From Bacteroidia bacterium (GTDB lineage Bacteria; Bacteroidota; Bacteroidia; Cytophagales; Flammeovirgaceae): a stretch of 64,000 nt of DNA. The position numbers and the translations under genes were made by a program. The stretch lies in contig JAUIAB010000009.1 of NCBI GenBank assembly GCA_030425505.1, positions 1 through 64,000 on the forward strand. The letters are read 5' to 3'. Below, in pieces: positions 7,776 to 16,502 of the stretch (position 1 is its first letter; every line of letters starts with the position of its first letter). The notes under the pieces were generated by a model that was not told the origin of the DNA, ran no database searches, and was given only the letters and a program-made list of their open reading frames with translations.

Positions 7776-10502
7776 CTATCTCCTAGATTGTTTTATCATT
7801 TCTTTCAAGTAGTTGTTAAACTTCTCTTGCTTCATCAAATCTTCCAGATTGATATGGAATCGATACTTCCAGTAATGATTGGGATTGCTTGGCTCATTAA
7901 TTCTTTCTTCTTGCGTTTCTACTCTTCGCAGCTCCCCGTCCATAGCAAGCAGATCTTGTATAGGAAAAATAGCCCACATACTATTTCCATACAAATGTTG
8001 CTTCACTACTTGTTCGCAAATCCATGGTTCGCAGAAATAAGGCGCGCCACCATCAAGTCCTAAAATATGATTGTAGTACCTCTGCGTTCTTTCAATGTCT
8101 TCTTCCCACCAACCTCTTACAGTAGACATATCATGGCAGGATGGGCTGGATACAGATAAATAAGGAGCATCATTAGGATGACTAAACTCTCTCTCACCTT
8201 TAGGCATCCGCTGAATCTCTAAGCTAAGAAGACCTAGCTCCATCATTACGCCTGGCACACAAGCTGGCACCATTCCTAAGTCTTCCCCACAAACAAGCAT
8301 ATTGGTTGCTTCTTTTAGTGCTGGTAGCTTGATCATTGCTTGATCTTTCCAAAAATTTTCCTGCCTATTATAAAAATAGTCTGTATAAAGTTCGTTGATT
8401 TTGCTTTTGGTATACTCATCAAGTTCTTGGTATGATTTGGTAAAGTGGAGTGAATTTCTAGGATGAAAGGCTACTCCTCCAGATCCTTCCTCTTCAAAAA
8501 AGATGACTTCAGATAATAAACCAAAAAGCCCATCACGCATTCTTTGATTTATTACTTTTTCATCCATAGACATACCATCTCTTTCTGCGAACAAAACACT
8601 AACTTTTCGCTGTGTATTTATTTCTTCTTTAAGGTGGTAGCAGCCAGGATGGTATTCTTCCAGAAATTGTCTTTTCACCTGTTCTTTAAGATCACCAAAA
8701 AAATCATAAAGCATATGCTCTCTTATATAAGGCTTGCAAAACCTATCGTAATCCAACCAAACTCCTTTTTGCTCAATTTCATCTTTGTAGATAGGTATTG
8801 CAGGGTTAAACCTTCCCATAATTCCTTCTACCTGACTATAAGGCATTTGCCAAATTCTAAAAAAACCAAGAATATGATCAATACGGTAGGCATCGAAGTA
8901 CTGAGCCATTTGTTTAAGCCTATTTTGCCACCATTGGTATCCATCTTTTGCCATTTCTTCCCAATTATAGGTAGGGAATCCCCAGTTTTGTCCTTTTATT
9001 GCATAGTCATCAGGTGGAGCTCCTGCTTGAGCATTCATATTAAATAATTTTGGATAAACCCAGGCATCGACGCTATGCCTGTAAATACCAATAGGTATAT
9101 CTCCTTTGAGTACTACCCCCTTAGATCTAGCATAGTTAGTAGCACTTTTTAATTGTTTGTAGAGATGGTACTGGACAAAGTAGTGAATAGCTACCTCGTC
9201 AAAATGTGGTTGATTTTCTTTGGACAGAGTGTTAATAACAGAAGGAGTTATTTTTTCATATTTATCCCATTTTGAAAAGTTAACCGTACCAAATAGATCT
9301 CTTAGGTAACAGAAGACGGCATAAGGCTTTAGCCAACTTTCATTTTCTTTAAAGAATTGTATAAACTCTTTTTCCTTAAGAAAACCCACTTTTTTCTCTG
9401 TATATATTTCTCGGATGTACTTCCACTTCAAATGGAGCACTTCTGCATAACTGACAGATTTTTTATTATTCAGATCAACCCTTTGTTGCTCTAAGGCTTC
9501 TCTGATAATAGGGTTAGATACTGTACCAATCAAAGATGGGTTTATATATATTGGGTGCAGTGCAAAAACAGAAATTGCAGCATAAGGATAGGAGTCTTTC
9601 CATGTTTTAGTGGCTGTAGTATCATTGATTGGCAAAATTTGTATAAGCTTAAGACCCACACTTTCTGCCCAATCAGCCATCAGTTCCAGATCAGAAAACT
9701 GCCCTATACCATAACCCTGTTCACTTCGCAATGAAAATACAGGAATTGCGACTCCAGCTCCTTTCCACCAGTCTTTTTCACTTCTAAAGTGCTGGTCATT
9801 TTTAACTAGAAGCGCGCTTTTAGAAAGCTCACTTTTATGAATGTTTCTATTTGCTCCAACTTCCCAAGAGATAATCTTCTTTTTTTTGGGGTCATAAACA
9901 CCATATTTATACTCTATTGTTGAAGCGAGTGATTTTTTAATTTCTATTTCTTGTTCCCAATCTGTTTCTCTAAAATTTTCAAGAATAACAGCTTTGTTTT
10001 CATCCCAATTTCCCAGTTCTGGAATATTACCACTTAAGCACATTTTCATCCCTTGTTCTAAAAAGGGGACATCTATCTTAAACCGTATTGCAGTGTTATT
10101 TGATTCTTTGGAAATTGATGGTGTTGATTTTCTCTTTTTGTTGCTTAAAGGAAGTAGCGTATTTTTAAATGCATCCGTTCTAAATGCATTTTCAATATCT
10201 CTTCTTGACCTCCACTGATCGTACACATGTGTTGTATTAGCAAAAGAGCCTTTAAGGTAAAGCTCTCTCAAATGACCTGCTTCATCTTCTACTTCATGCG
10301 TGCTTTCATTAAGTAATGCATATTTGTATAATACTTTATCTGTCTTTTCTGGTAAACTAATTTCTAATGTCCAATGCCCATCTCCTTCGTACTTTAATTT
10401 TTTTCCTTTTTTAGGTCTGTTATTACCTGATAAGCCTTCTTCAAGTAAAAGTACCTGTTGACCCCAATGTGTATGAAAATGTATAGAAAACCTTACTTTC
10501 AT
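7776..10502 (-). CDS. malQ: 4-alpha-glucanotransferase with two N-terminal starch-binding domains
   Basis: A 908-residue GH77 disproportionating enzyme of the large DPE2-like type, which transfers glucan segments between maltose, maltodextrin and branched glucans. Two CBM20-like modules come first (about 1-110, and 140-245 with CLSGNIPELGNWDENKAVIL). GH77 follows, with DSYPYAAISVFALHPIYI, the nucleophile region YRIDHILGFFRIW near 540, the acid/base region CGEDLGMVP near 735 and SPSCHDMSTVRGWWEED near 785-800. The catalytic segments are intact, and the length fits DPE2 relatives rather than the roughly 500-residue bacterial form. The start codon is immediately preceded by one copy of the dispersed leader repeat. 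The protein lacks a signal peptide and is cytoplasmic. Confidence 0.94.
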   Translation of the reverse strand: MKVRFSIHFHTHWGQQVLLLEEGLSGNNRPKKGKKLKYEGDGHWTLEISLPEKTDKVLYKYALLNESTHEVEDEAGHLRELYLKGSFANTTHVYDQWRSRRDIENAFRTDAFKNTLLPLSNKKRKSTPSISKESNNTAIRFKIDVPFLEQGMKMCLSGNIPELGNWDENKAVILENFRETDWEQEIEIKKSLASTIEYKYGVYDPKKKKIISWEVGANRNIHKSELSKSALLVKNDQHFRSEKDWWKGAGVAIPVFSLRSEQGYGIGQFSDLELMADWAESVGLKLIQILPINDTTATKTWKDSYPYAAISVFALHPIYINPSLIGTVSNPIIREALEQQRVDLNNKKSVSYAEVLHLKWKYIREIYTEKKVGFLKEKEFIQFFKENESWLKPYAVFCYLRDLFGTVNFSKWDKYEKITPSVINTLSKENQPHFDEVAIHYFVQYHLYKQLKSATNYARSKGVVLKGDIPIGIYRHSVDAWVYPKLFNMNAQAGAPPDDYAIKGQNWGFPTYNWEEMAKDGYQWWQNRLKQMAQYFDAYRIDHILGFFRIWQMPYSQVEGIMGRFNPAIPIYKDEIEQKGVWLDYDRFCKPYIREHMLYDFFGDLKEQVKRQFLEEYHPGCYHLKEEINTQRKVSVLFAERDGMSMDEKVINQRMRDGLFGLLSEVIFFEEEGSGGVAFHPRNSLHFTKSYQELDEYTKSKINELYTDYFYNRQENFWKDQAMIKLPALKEATNMLVCGEDLGMVPACVPGVMMELGLLSLEIQRMPKGEREFSHPNDAPYLSVSSPSCHDMSTVRGWWEEDIERTQRYYNHILGLDGGAPYFCEPWICEQVVKQHLYGNSMWAIFPIQDLLAMDGELRRVETQEERINEPSNPNHYWKYRFHINLEDLMKQEKFNNYLKEMIKQSRR

Positions 10503-10599
10503 CTATTTAAAATTTGTTACCTGCCTAGTTTGTTTGGTACACATCTTAATCATTGCTTCGTCTGTGCCTCAATTTTAAATCAGACATGGTCTGTTTCAT
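10503..10599 (-). repeat. Dispersed leader repeat, copy A (upstream of malQ)
   Basis: On the minus strand this begins ATGAAACAGACCATGTCTG and ends ACAAATTTTAAATAG directly before the malQ ATG. It contains the tiny ORF MSDLKLRHRRSND (10587 down to a TAA at 10546-10548). A second, overlapping ORF, MIKMCTKQTRQVTNFK, ends with a TAG that abuts the malQ start (TAGATG). The CAGAC/GTCTG hairpin is intact; the second hairpin is weakened by mismatches. Other copies are near 29599, 40838, 45631, 58534 and 62393. Confidence 0.9.
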
Positions 10600-10749
10600 A
10601 AAACTAGATTTAAATGCAAAAATTGAGAATTAAAAAGGCAAATGCTAGGTTCAAATGATATTAGTGAGCTCCTTTTTTAGACGCAATAAATAAGGTTCTG
10701 ATAATCAGTTTTTTAATACAAAAACCAATCTCCTCATGGATAATATAGA

Positions 10750-11205
10750 TTAATAATGAATTAGATTTATGCTAATAGACATATTCTTGTCTAAGAAAAA
10801 TGCGGCATCTTTAAATGTTGGTTTTTTTAAGGTTTTCTTTTGAACGCCTGATATGCCAAATGGTTCTTTTGGAATGCCAAAAAGATTTTTGTCCATTTTT
10901 CCATTATCGTTAAAGTCTTGCAGTACTGCAATGGCATATTCTTTATTTGCTTGAAGTTTTATTGTGCTTTTACAGGATGTTGTTTTAGGAGTAATAGCTA
11001 TATCTTTAAATGATTTTCTGGAAAGAAAAGATTCAGCATTTTCGTAAACAGAAACTAAAACATTCCCTTTTACCTTTTTTATATTGGTAATAGAGATTTT
11101 TAGAGTAACCTGTTTAGTACTCTTATGAGCTCTTGGTGGATTAGATAAAAGCCATAATAAGGAAGTAACAATAAAAAAAAAGTTTATCATAAAGATTAAA
11201 CTCAT
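10750..11205 (-). CDS. DUF2141 exported protein
   Basis: A 151-residue protein with an N-terminal hydrophobic segment (residues 3-20, FMINFFFIVTSLLWLLS) that serves as a signal peptide or anchor. The DUF2141 beta-sandwich covers about 32-148. The family hallmark FNDNGKMDKNLFGIPKEPFG is clear near residues 96-117. The family is widespread in Bacteroidota, envelope-located and of unknown function. It stands alone, with about 150 bp to the leader repeat of malQ and a divergent lipB upstream. Confidence 0.85.
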   Translation of the reverse strand: MSLIFMINFFFIVTSLLWLLSNPPRAHKSTKQVTLKISITNIKKVKGNVLVSVYENAESFLSRKSFKDIAITPKTTSCKSTIKLQANKEYAIAVLQDFNDNGKMDKNLFGIPKEPFGISGVQKKTLKKPTFKDAAFFLDKNMSISINLIHY

Positions 11206-11262
11206 AAAAGCAGGTGAAGTTTAGATTTTTTATTTATAATATCTCATTTAAGCAGTTATACA

Positions 11263-12018
11263 ATGTCACTTACACTTAAGTCTGATCCATTGAAAAGCGA
11301 TATAAGAAATAGTGAAGTTATTTTTAAAGACTTAGGCTTAATTTCTTTTAAAAAAGCCTGGGATTATCAGACAGAACTCTTTGAAAGTATCATTTCCACA
11401 AAACTTGAAAATAGAGATCGTGAAAAGAAAGGACTTACTCCAGAAAAAACTAAAAACTACCTTCTTTTTTGTGAGCACCCTCATACCTATACACTAGGTA
11501 AAAGTGGAAAAGAAACTAACCTTCTTGCATCTCAGAAAAACTTAGAAAGCCAGGGAATTGATTACTACAAAATTAACAGAGGGGGAGATATTACCTACCA
11601 TGGTCCAGGACAGTTGGTGTGTTACCCAATACTTGATCTGGAAAACTTCTTTACAGACATTGGTAAATACATGAGGCTTTTAGAAGAGGTAGTAATACAG
11701 ACTTTGAAAAAGTATGATATAAACGGTTATAGAATATCAAAACAGACGGGCGTTTGGGTAGACTCTAAACAAGATAAGAAACCAATGAAAATATGTGCTA
11801 TGGGAGTAAAAACAGGTAGGTGGGTTACTATGCACGGCATAGCCTTAAATGTTTTTACTGATTTAAATTATTTTAAAAATATTGTCCCATGTGGTATTTC
11901 TGACAAAGGAGTTACTTCCATGAAAGAAGAGATAAACCAGAAAATTATAAAACCTGAACTTGATACGGAAATAAAAAAGCAGTTCTCTAAGTTGTTTGGT
12001 ATAAAATTGATTGAATAA
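11263..12018 (+). CDS. lipB: Octanoyl-[ACP]:protein N-octanoyltransferase LipB
   Basis: A 251-residue LipB that moves octanoyl from acyl carrier protein to lipoyl domains, the first step of lipoate assembly. The lipoyl domain of the E2 subunit encoded at 52103-53401 is a likely client. The signature INRGGDITYHGPGQLVCYP lies near 103-122, the KICAMGVKTGRWVTMHGIAL segment with the conserved lysine near 173-192, and the catalytic cysteine in IVPCGISDKGVTS near 209. All key residues are present. It is divergent from the DUF2141 gene and followed by the pseudo-ATPase gene. Confidence 0.96.
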   Translation: MSLTLKSDPLKSDIRNSEVIFKDLGLISFKKAWDYQTELFESIISTKLENRDREKKGLTPEKTKNYLLFCEHPHTYTLGKSGKETNLLASQKNLESQGIDYYKINRGGDITYHGPGQLVCYPILDLENFFTDIGKYMRLLEEVVIQTLKKYDINGYRISKQTGVWVDSKQDKKPMKICAMGVKTGRWVTMHGIALNVFTDLNYFKNIVPCGISDKGVTSMKEEINQKIIKPELDTEIKKQFSKLFGIKLIE

Positions 12019-12086
12019 CATTCTTTTTATGTGAAAAATAATTGTAATGAAATTAAATTATTCATACATTGCGCAAAAATCAATGT

Positions 12087-13208
12087 ATGTTCACGCCATT
12101 TCATTTAATCGACTTTAATTCAAAAGGACTCTATACTAGCAAAAATAGTCAGTTAAATAGAGTCATTGACTTAATTGAAAAAGGTTCAGTCGCTTGGCTC
12201 ATTTCTCCTAGAAACTATAGTAAAAAGGTAATAATAAATGAATCTATAGCAATTTTAAGAAAAAAGCAACCCGAGATAACTGTTTTTTATATTGATTTTT
12301 TCCCTGCTCGAAGTGAAACTGATTTTTATAGACTCTTTGTTAAGGGAATACTAGAAACAGCTGTTGAAGCTATTCCTGGGTTTTTACTAAATGGTAAAAA
12401 TTTTTTCAAAAAGATAAGACCTAAAATTTCTATAACAATTAGTAATAAAAATAATGTCTCCGTTCATTTAGAAGAGTCTGATTGGTCAAAATATAAGTGG
12501 GAAATAGTAAACCTGCCACAAAAAATAGCCGCATACTATAACACTCAGCTTGTTGTTTGCTTACAGGAATTGCAAATACTTTTAAACAACAAGTTTCTTA
12601 CAAACATTTTTAAAGAAATAGTAGCACTTTGGGAAAACCATACAAATGTCTCTTATTTTCTCTGTACTACACAAGAGAGTTTGATCAAAAACCTGAACAA
12701 CTCTATCTACAGAAAAGACAATACCGTTCTACTTCAGAAAATACCAATTGTAGAATTAGAGCAATACATTTTAAAGAAAACAAAGAAGTCTGGTCGTTTT
12801 ATAAAGAAAGATACAGCCTCTAAGCTCTTAGAACTAATGAAAGGATATCCTCTCTATGTTAATCTGGTTCTTGAATTTGCTTTCTTGATAGGACAAAAAG
12901 AAATTAATGATGAGTATTTAGATATAACAATAAAAGAACTAATATCTATAATGCAAGACTTCTTCAAACGAGAAGTCGAGCAAATGAGTAAAACACAGTC
13001 AAATCTTTTAATAGCAATTGCGAAAGAGAAAAACCCAAGGCTAACGTCAACTGCTATGATGGAAAAATATCACTTAGGAACCCCTAGGAACGTAATAAAA
13101 AACAAGTCTAAGCTTATAGATGAAGGGGTATTATCTACAATCAACGGAAGCACTGAACTGGCAAACCCATTATTTGAAATGTGGCTTAAGCAAACCTTTG
13201 ATTTTTAA
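12087..13208 (+). CDS. ATPase_2-type (STAND-like) protein with degenerate P-loop
   Basis: A 373-residue protein, choosing ATG 12087, which gives the family-like start MFTPFHLIDFNSKGLYTSK; a TTG six codons earlier is also in frame. The architecture matches the archaeal-type ATPase_2 family: a short N-terminal strand, P-loop region, VFYIDFFPARSETDFY, a helical middle and a C-terminal winged helix (near 300-373, LTSTAMMEKYHLGTPRNVI and LIDEGVLS). The nucleotide-binding motifs are damaged. The expected SPRRYGKTSL is SPRNYSKKVI near 40-49, and the Walker B region near 155-165 reads VVCLQELQIL with no acidic pair like the usual DEFQ. It is unlikely to hydrolyse ATP normally. The frame is intact, so it may be retained as a non-catalytic regulator. 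No partner gene is adjacent. Confidence 0.75.
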   Translation: MFTPFHLIDFNSKGLYTSKNSQLNRVIDLIEKGSVAWLISPRNYSKKVIINESIAILRKKQPEITVFYIDFFPARSETDFYRLFVKGILETAVEAIPGFLLNGKNFFKKIRPKISITISNKNNVSVHLEESDWSKYKWEIVNLPQKIAAYYNTQLVVCLQELQILLNNKFLTNIFKEIVALWENHTNVSYFLCTTQESLIKNLNNSIYRKDNTVLLQKIPIVELEQYILKKTKKSGRFIKKDTASKLLELMKGYPLYVNLVLEFAFLIGQKEINDEYLDITIKELISIMQDFFKREVEQMSKTQSNLLIAIAKEKNPRLTSTAMMEKYHLGTPRNVIKNKSKLIDEGVLSTINGSTELANPLFEMWLKQTFDF

Positions 13209-13288
13209 TATAAAATTCCATTATGCATTTAGTTGCTTATAGCCAGGTGCTTACTCATACTTCTCTCATAGCTTCATATGCCTTACTC

Positions 13289-16276
13289 TTAAAGCTGAAT
13301 AGAAGCTAAAACAAACTCCAGAGATATTTTCTTGTCCCCAAATAGATGACTGTCCAGTAAATAATTTACTCTTAAACCAGGACTAATTTCAATTAACCGC
13401 ATAGCCCGTATGTCAAAAAAAACTTCTGCGCCAAAAGATCTCATATCGCTATCTTGATCAATTTTACCTCTCCCAAAGTCAGAGGAAGAAGACTCATTGT
13501 CTAAGTCTTCAAAATTTATTTCTCTAAACCTCGCTTTTGAGTAATCAAAAAACAGGTTAGCTCTAATTCTTTTAACAAAGGCAATGGACCCTAGAGCTAA
13601 ATCAGGATATAGGAGTGGCAAAGCATAATTAAAGCTAGCTCTTGATATTTCGTCATTAATGGGAACGCTATATCCTCTGGCATTGAAAAAGTTATTTACA
13701 AACGTATATGTATTTAAAACATCTTCTTTCCTATGGTCAAATTCAATTTGTAAACTGTGGTTAAGAAATAGACCAGGAAAATAAAGACTAGATCTTAGGT
13801 GAAGAAAGTTACCATCAAAATCATCATCGTTAACTACAGTACTATACTCTAAGAATAGGGATTGTCCCCATCTGGGGTTAATATTTTGGTGCGCTCTCTG
13901 TTGCAGCCTGCTGAAACGAAACTTCCCACTTATTGAAGAAAAGCTTTCACTCGAAGAAAATTGTTCATCATTACTTTTGATAGACCGCAAGCTGTGATAA
14001 CTTGGCTTTACAGATATAAGCAGTGATGTCAAGTGATAGCCTCTTGTTAAGTTTAGAGGAATAGCGATACTGCTAGAAAAAATATTCTCTCTCCATTCTA
14101 GTTCTTTAGAAAAAGAAATTCCAGCTACAGTATCCTGTTCTACTTCTCTAACTCTGTCTATAATTACAGGAAAGCTTTTACTCCTATTTAAATTAGTAGT
14201 AGCTTGAAGGGTTATTTGAGGATACCAACCGCCATATGTTAGTGCCCCATAAAACCCTCCAAATTTTTCATTTAAGTTATAAAAATACCCTAAAGATCCT
14301 TGTAGAGTACTAAATTTATTGGCAAATATTACTTCTGCTCTTTTAGCTGCCCCTAGCGGGTTAATCAATAAACTATGAGGGTTAATCAGACCAGATGTTT
14401 TTTTGAACTTTTTTACTTCAAAGCTTCTATCAGGGAGCTTTTCTAAAAAGTCACCTTCTTCATCAGATACCAACGTTTCAATATAGTTAACCTGATTTAC
14501 GATACTTCTATAATCTACTTCTGTCCACCTTTCTGGATACAACTTTTCTCTTCTTAATTTATAGCCAGTTGAAGAAAACTCACTGTAAGCTATTTCTTCA
14601 CTATTGGCAGATATTGCTGGTTGGAAAGCACCTAAAGTACTATTTGTGACTAAGAAAACTTTTCTACTAGTAAGGTTAACTGCATAGATCTGATTAGTGC
14701 CGCTAATTGCACTCGAAAAAAACACATGGTCTTTAGAGGGAAATGGGTTTGTTATCAGTCCACTCGAAAAAGGGACAATTTCACTAACGGCTTTGCTATT
14801 AATATCCAATAATACTAACCCATTTTCACTGTTCTTTTGAGCAACAACTACTATCTGATTATCTGAAGGTAGAAACTTCGGAAAAGAGTAGAAATGACTT
14901 TCCGTATTATCAAAAGCCATTAATTCTCTACCTGTTTTAGCGTCAATAACCTTAATGGTAGAAAGCATATTTTCTTTGATATCAACAACCACAATTTTAC
15001 TAGCATCACTGGATAGAGAAGGAGAGAAGTACTTCGTCTTTTCTGTTAGGTTTATCTTTTTGTTTTTTTCTAAGTCAAATAGCCTTACAACAGAGTAATT
15101 CTTATTATACCAGCGTTTGTCAAATGTCAACTCAGACCATGTCAATAAGCCTTTAGAATAAGATAGAGAGGTATTAGACGAAACTTGTATACCTGGAGTT
15201 AGTAGTTTGGTCTCTTTTTCTGAAGAATCTACTTTGTAAAAACTACGAATCTTTTTAAAACTACTCTTTTCAAATATTAGTTTATTGTTTTCTGCAAATA
15301 CAGGATTTGTGTAGCTTGTAAAGCCTCTAACTTTCTTTGCTTCTTGATTGTTAGTAGTTCTTTTGCTCCAGGTACTATCTAACTCATGCATAGTAGCTTT
15401 GTACAAATGCTTTGTTCTAAGACCTGTATGCTTTTTAAGGTTTCTACTGAAAGGATAAAAAATCCCTTCGTACTTACCAGCATCAATTAAAACCTCTTTC
15501 CATACATTTTTACCAAACTTTTTTCTGGCATAAGTAGTCATATAATACCCTAGATTATAGTGGTTGGGTACAAAGTCCTTATAAGAACCCGCTGCTGCTT
15601 TTTCGTAATTATAAATTTTATTATCGAAAATCAGACTTCTATATTCCATATCAAAAGTGGCCAGCCTACCTCTACCTGATTTAGAGTAGGCAGTTTCCGC
15701 ATACACTGCATCCCCCTCCATAAACCATCGTGGTATTGCTCTATGATGCAAAGCGCTCCAGGCAAACCTTCCAAGCAGCGTTGCAGCCAGGTTAGTAACA
15801 CCTCTGCGAGCATTTACCAATTGCTGAACATGCCTATATTCATGAATAGTTAATATATCAAGCCAGCTTGAAGTCCCTAAAAAACTAGCCTGGGGAGGAG
15901 TTAAATAGAACTCTGATCGGAATGGTATAAGACTGACAAAGCCATTAGAAATAGTGGTTTGATTGTGAAGAATTACTGAAACTTTCTTTTTTTTATTGCC
16001 TAGGTCATTATCATTTTTAAATAGTGAATGAACGATATTTGAGGCTCTTTGCGCCTGTACAGTCATTCCAGCTGGGAAAATGATCTGGGCAGTATCATCA
16101 TTTATTTGCTGCCACTTAACTTTTGATGGGTTAAGACCTAGTTGAGCAAAAGCATGTTGGGTAAAGAGTAATAAAAAAGATACGATAACTTTCTTCACTT
16201 TATTTTTTTGAATTGAGTTCCAAAATGGAATTATAAAGTTATCTGAAAGATAAAAATGAATTTTTTTTAATTTCAT
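13289..16276 (-). CDS. Outer-membrane protein with gluzincin peptidase, TolB-like propeller and beta-barrel
   Basis: A 995-residue envelope protein. A signal peptide occupies about 28-45 (KKVIVSFLLLFTQHAFAQ); translation may begin at the ATG at 16276 or at a later GTG near 16198. Residues about 60-200 look like a gluzincin domain: HEYRH at 145-149 fits HExxH, and Glu187 in WFMEGDAVYAET fits the third zinc ligand. About 310-600 is a TolB/WD40-type propeller (LLTPGIQVSSNTSLSYSKG, then repeated blades with SxDxS-like turns). The last 350 or so residues have alternating beta-strand character typical of an outer-membrane barrel (SLFLEYSTVV, RANLFFDYSKARFREIN). The combination suggests a surface or periplasmic protease anchored in the outer membrane. 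Catalytic activity is inferred from motifs only. Confidence 0.78.
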   Translation of the reverse strand: MKLKKIHFYLSDNFIIPFWNSIQKNKVKKVIVSFLLLFTQHAFAQLGLNPSKVKWQQINDDTAQIIFPAGMTVQAQRASNIVHSLFKNDNDLGNKKKKVSVILHNQTTISNGFVSLIPFRSEFYLTPPQASFLGTSSWLDILTIHEYRHVQQLVNARRGVTNLAATLLGRFAWSALHHRAIPRWFMEGDAVYAETAYSKSGRGRLATFDMEYRSLIFDNKIYNYEKAAAGSYKDFVPNHYNLGYYMTTYARKKFGKNVWKEVLIDAGKYEGIFYPFSRNLKKHTGLRTKHLYKATMHELDSTWSKRTTNNQEAKKVRGFTSYTNPVFAENNKLIFEKSSFKKIRSFYKVDSSEKETKLLTPGIQVSSNTSLSYSKGLLTWSELTFDKRWYNKNYSVVRLFDLEKNKKINLTEKTKYFSPSLSSDASKIVVVDIKENMLSTIKVIDAKTGRELMAFDNTESHFYSFPKFLPSDNQIVVVAQKNSENGLVLLDINSKAVSEIVPFSSGLITNPFPSKDHVFFSSAISGTNQIYAVNLTSRKVFLVTNSTLGAFQPAISANSEEIAYSEFSSTGYKLRREKLYPERWTEVDYRSIVNQVNYIETLVSDEEGDFLEKLPDRSFEVKKFKKTSGLINPHSLLINPLGAAKRAEVIFANKFSTLQGSLGYFYNLNEKFGGFYGALTYGGWYPQITLQATTNLNRSKSFPVIIDRVREVEQDTVAGISFSKELEWRENIFSSSIAIPLNLTRGYHLTSLLISVKPSYHSLRSIKSNDEQFSSSESFSSISGKFRFSRLQQRAHQNINPRWGQSLFLEYSTVVNDDDFDGNFLHLRSSLYFPGLFLNHSLQIEFDHRKEDVLNTYTFVNNFFNARGYSVPINDEISRASFNYALPLLYPDLALGSIAFVKRIRANLFFDYSKARFREINFEDLDNESSSSDFGRGKIDQDSDMRSFGAEVFFDIRAMRLIEISPGLRVNYLLDSHLFGDKKISLEFVLASIQL

Positions 16277-16502
16277 TTATTTCAATAATAAAGCACTCTT
16301 TATATAAACATAGCACACCTTTTTTCAAGACGAAAAAACCTCACCTTCACATTAAAAACTTAATAAAAATACTTCCGTATATGGTTTAAAGTTACATATG
16401 TATGGTATTGTTAATTTATTCAATAAATATATTTTTTATTAAATAAATAAGTGTCATTCAACATTTACTACTTGTCTAATATTTAAAAAAAGCTATGAAA
16501 TA

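Noticed and set aside
8544-9047. A 167-codon plus-strand frame inside malQ
   Set aside because: It is antisense to the catalytic domain of malQ, hydrophobic by chance and without a family match.
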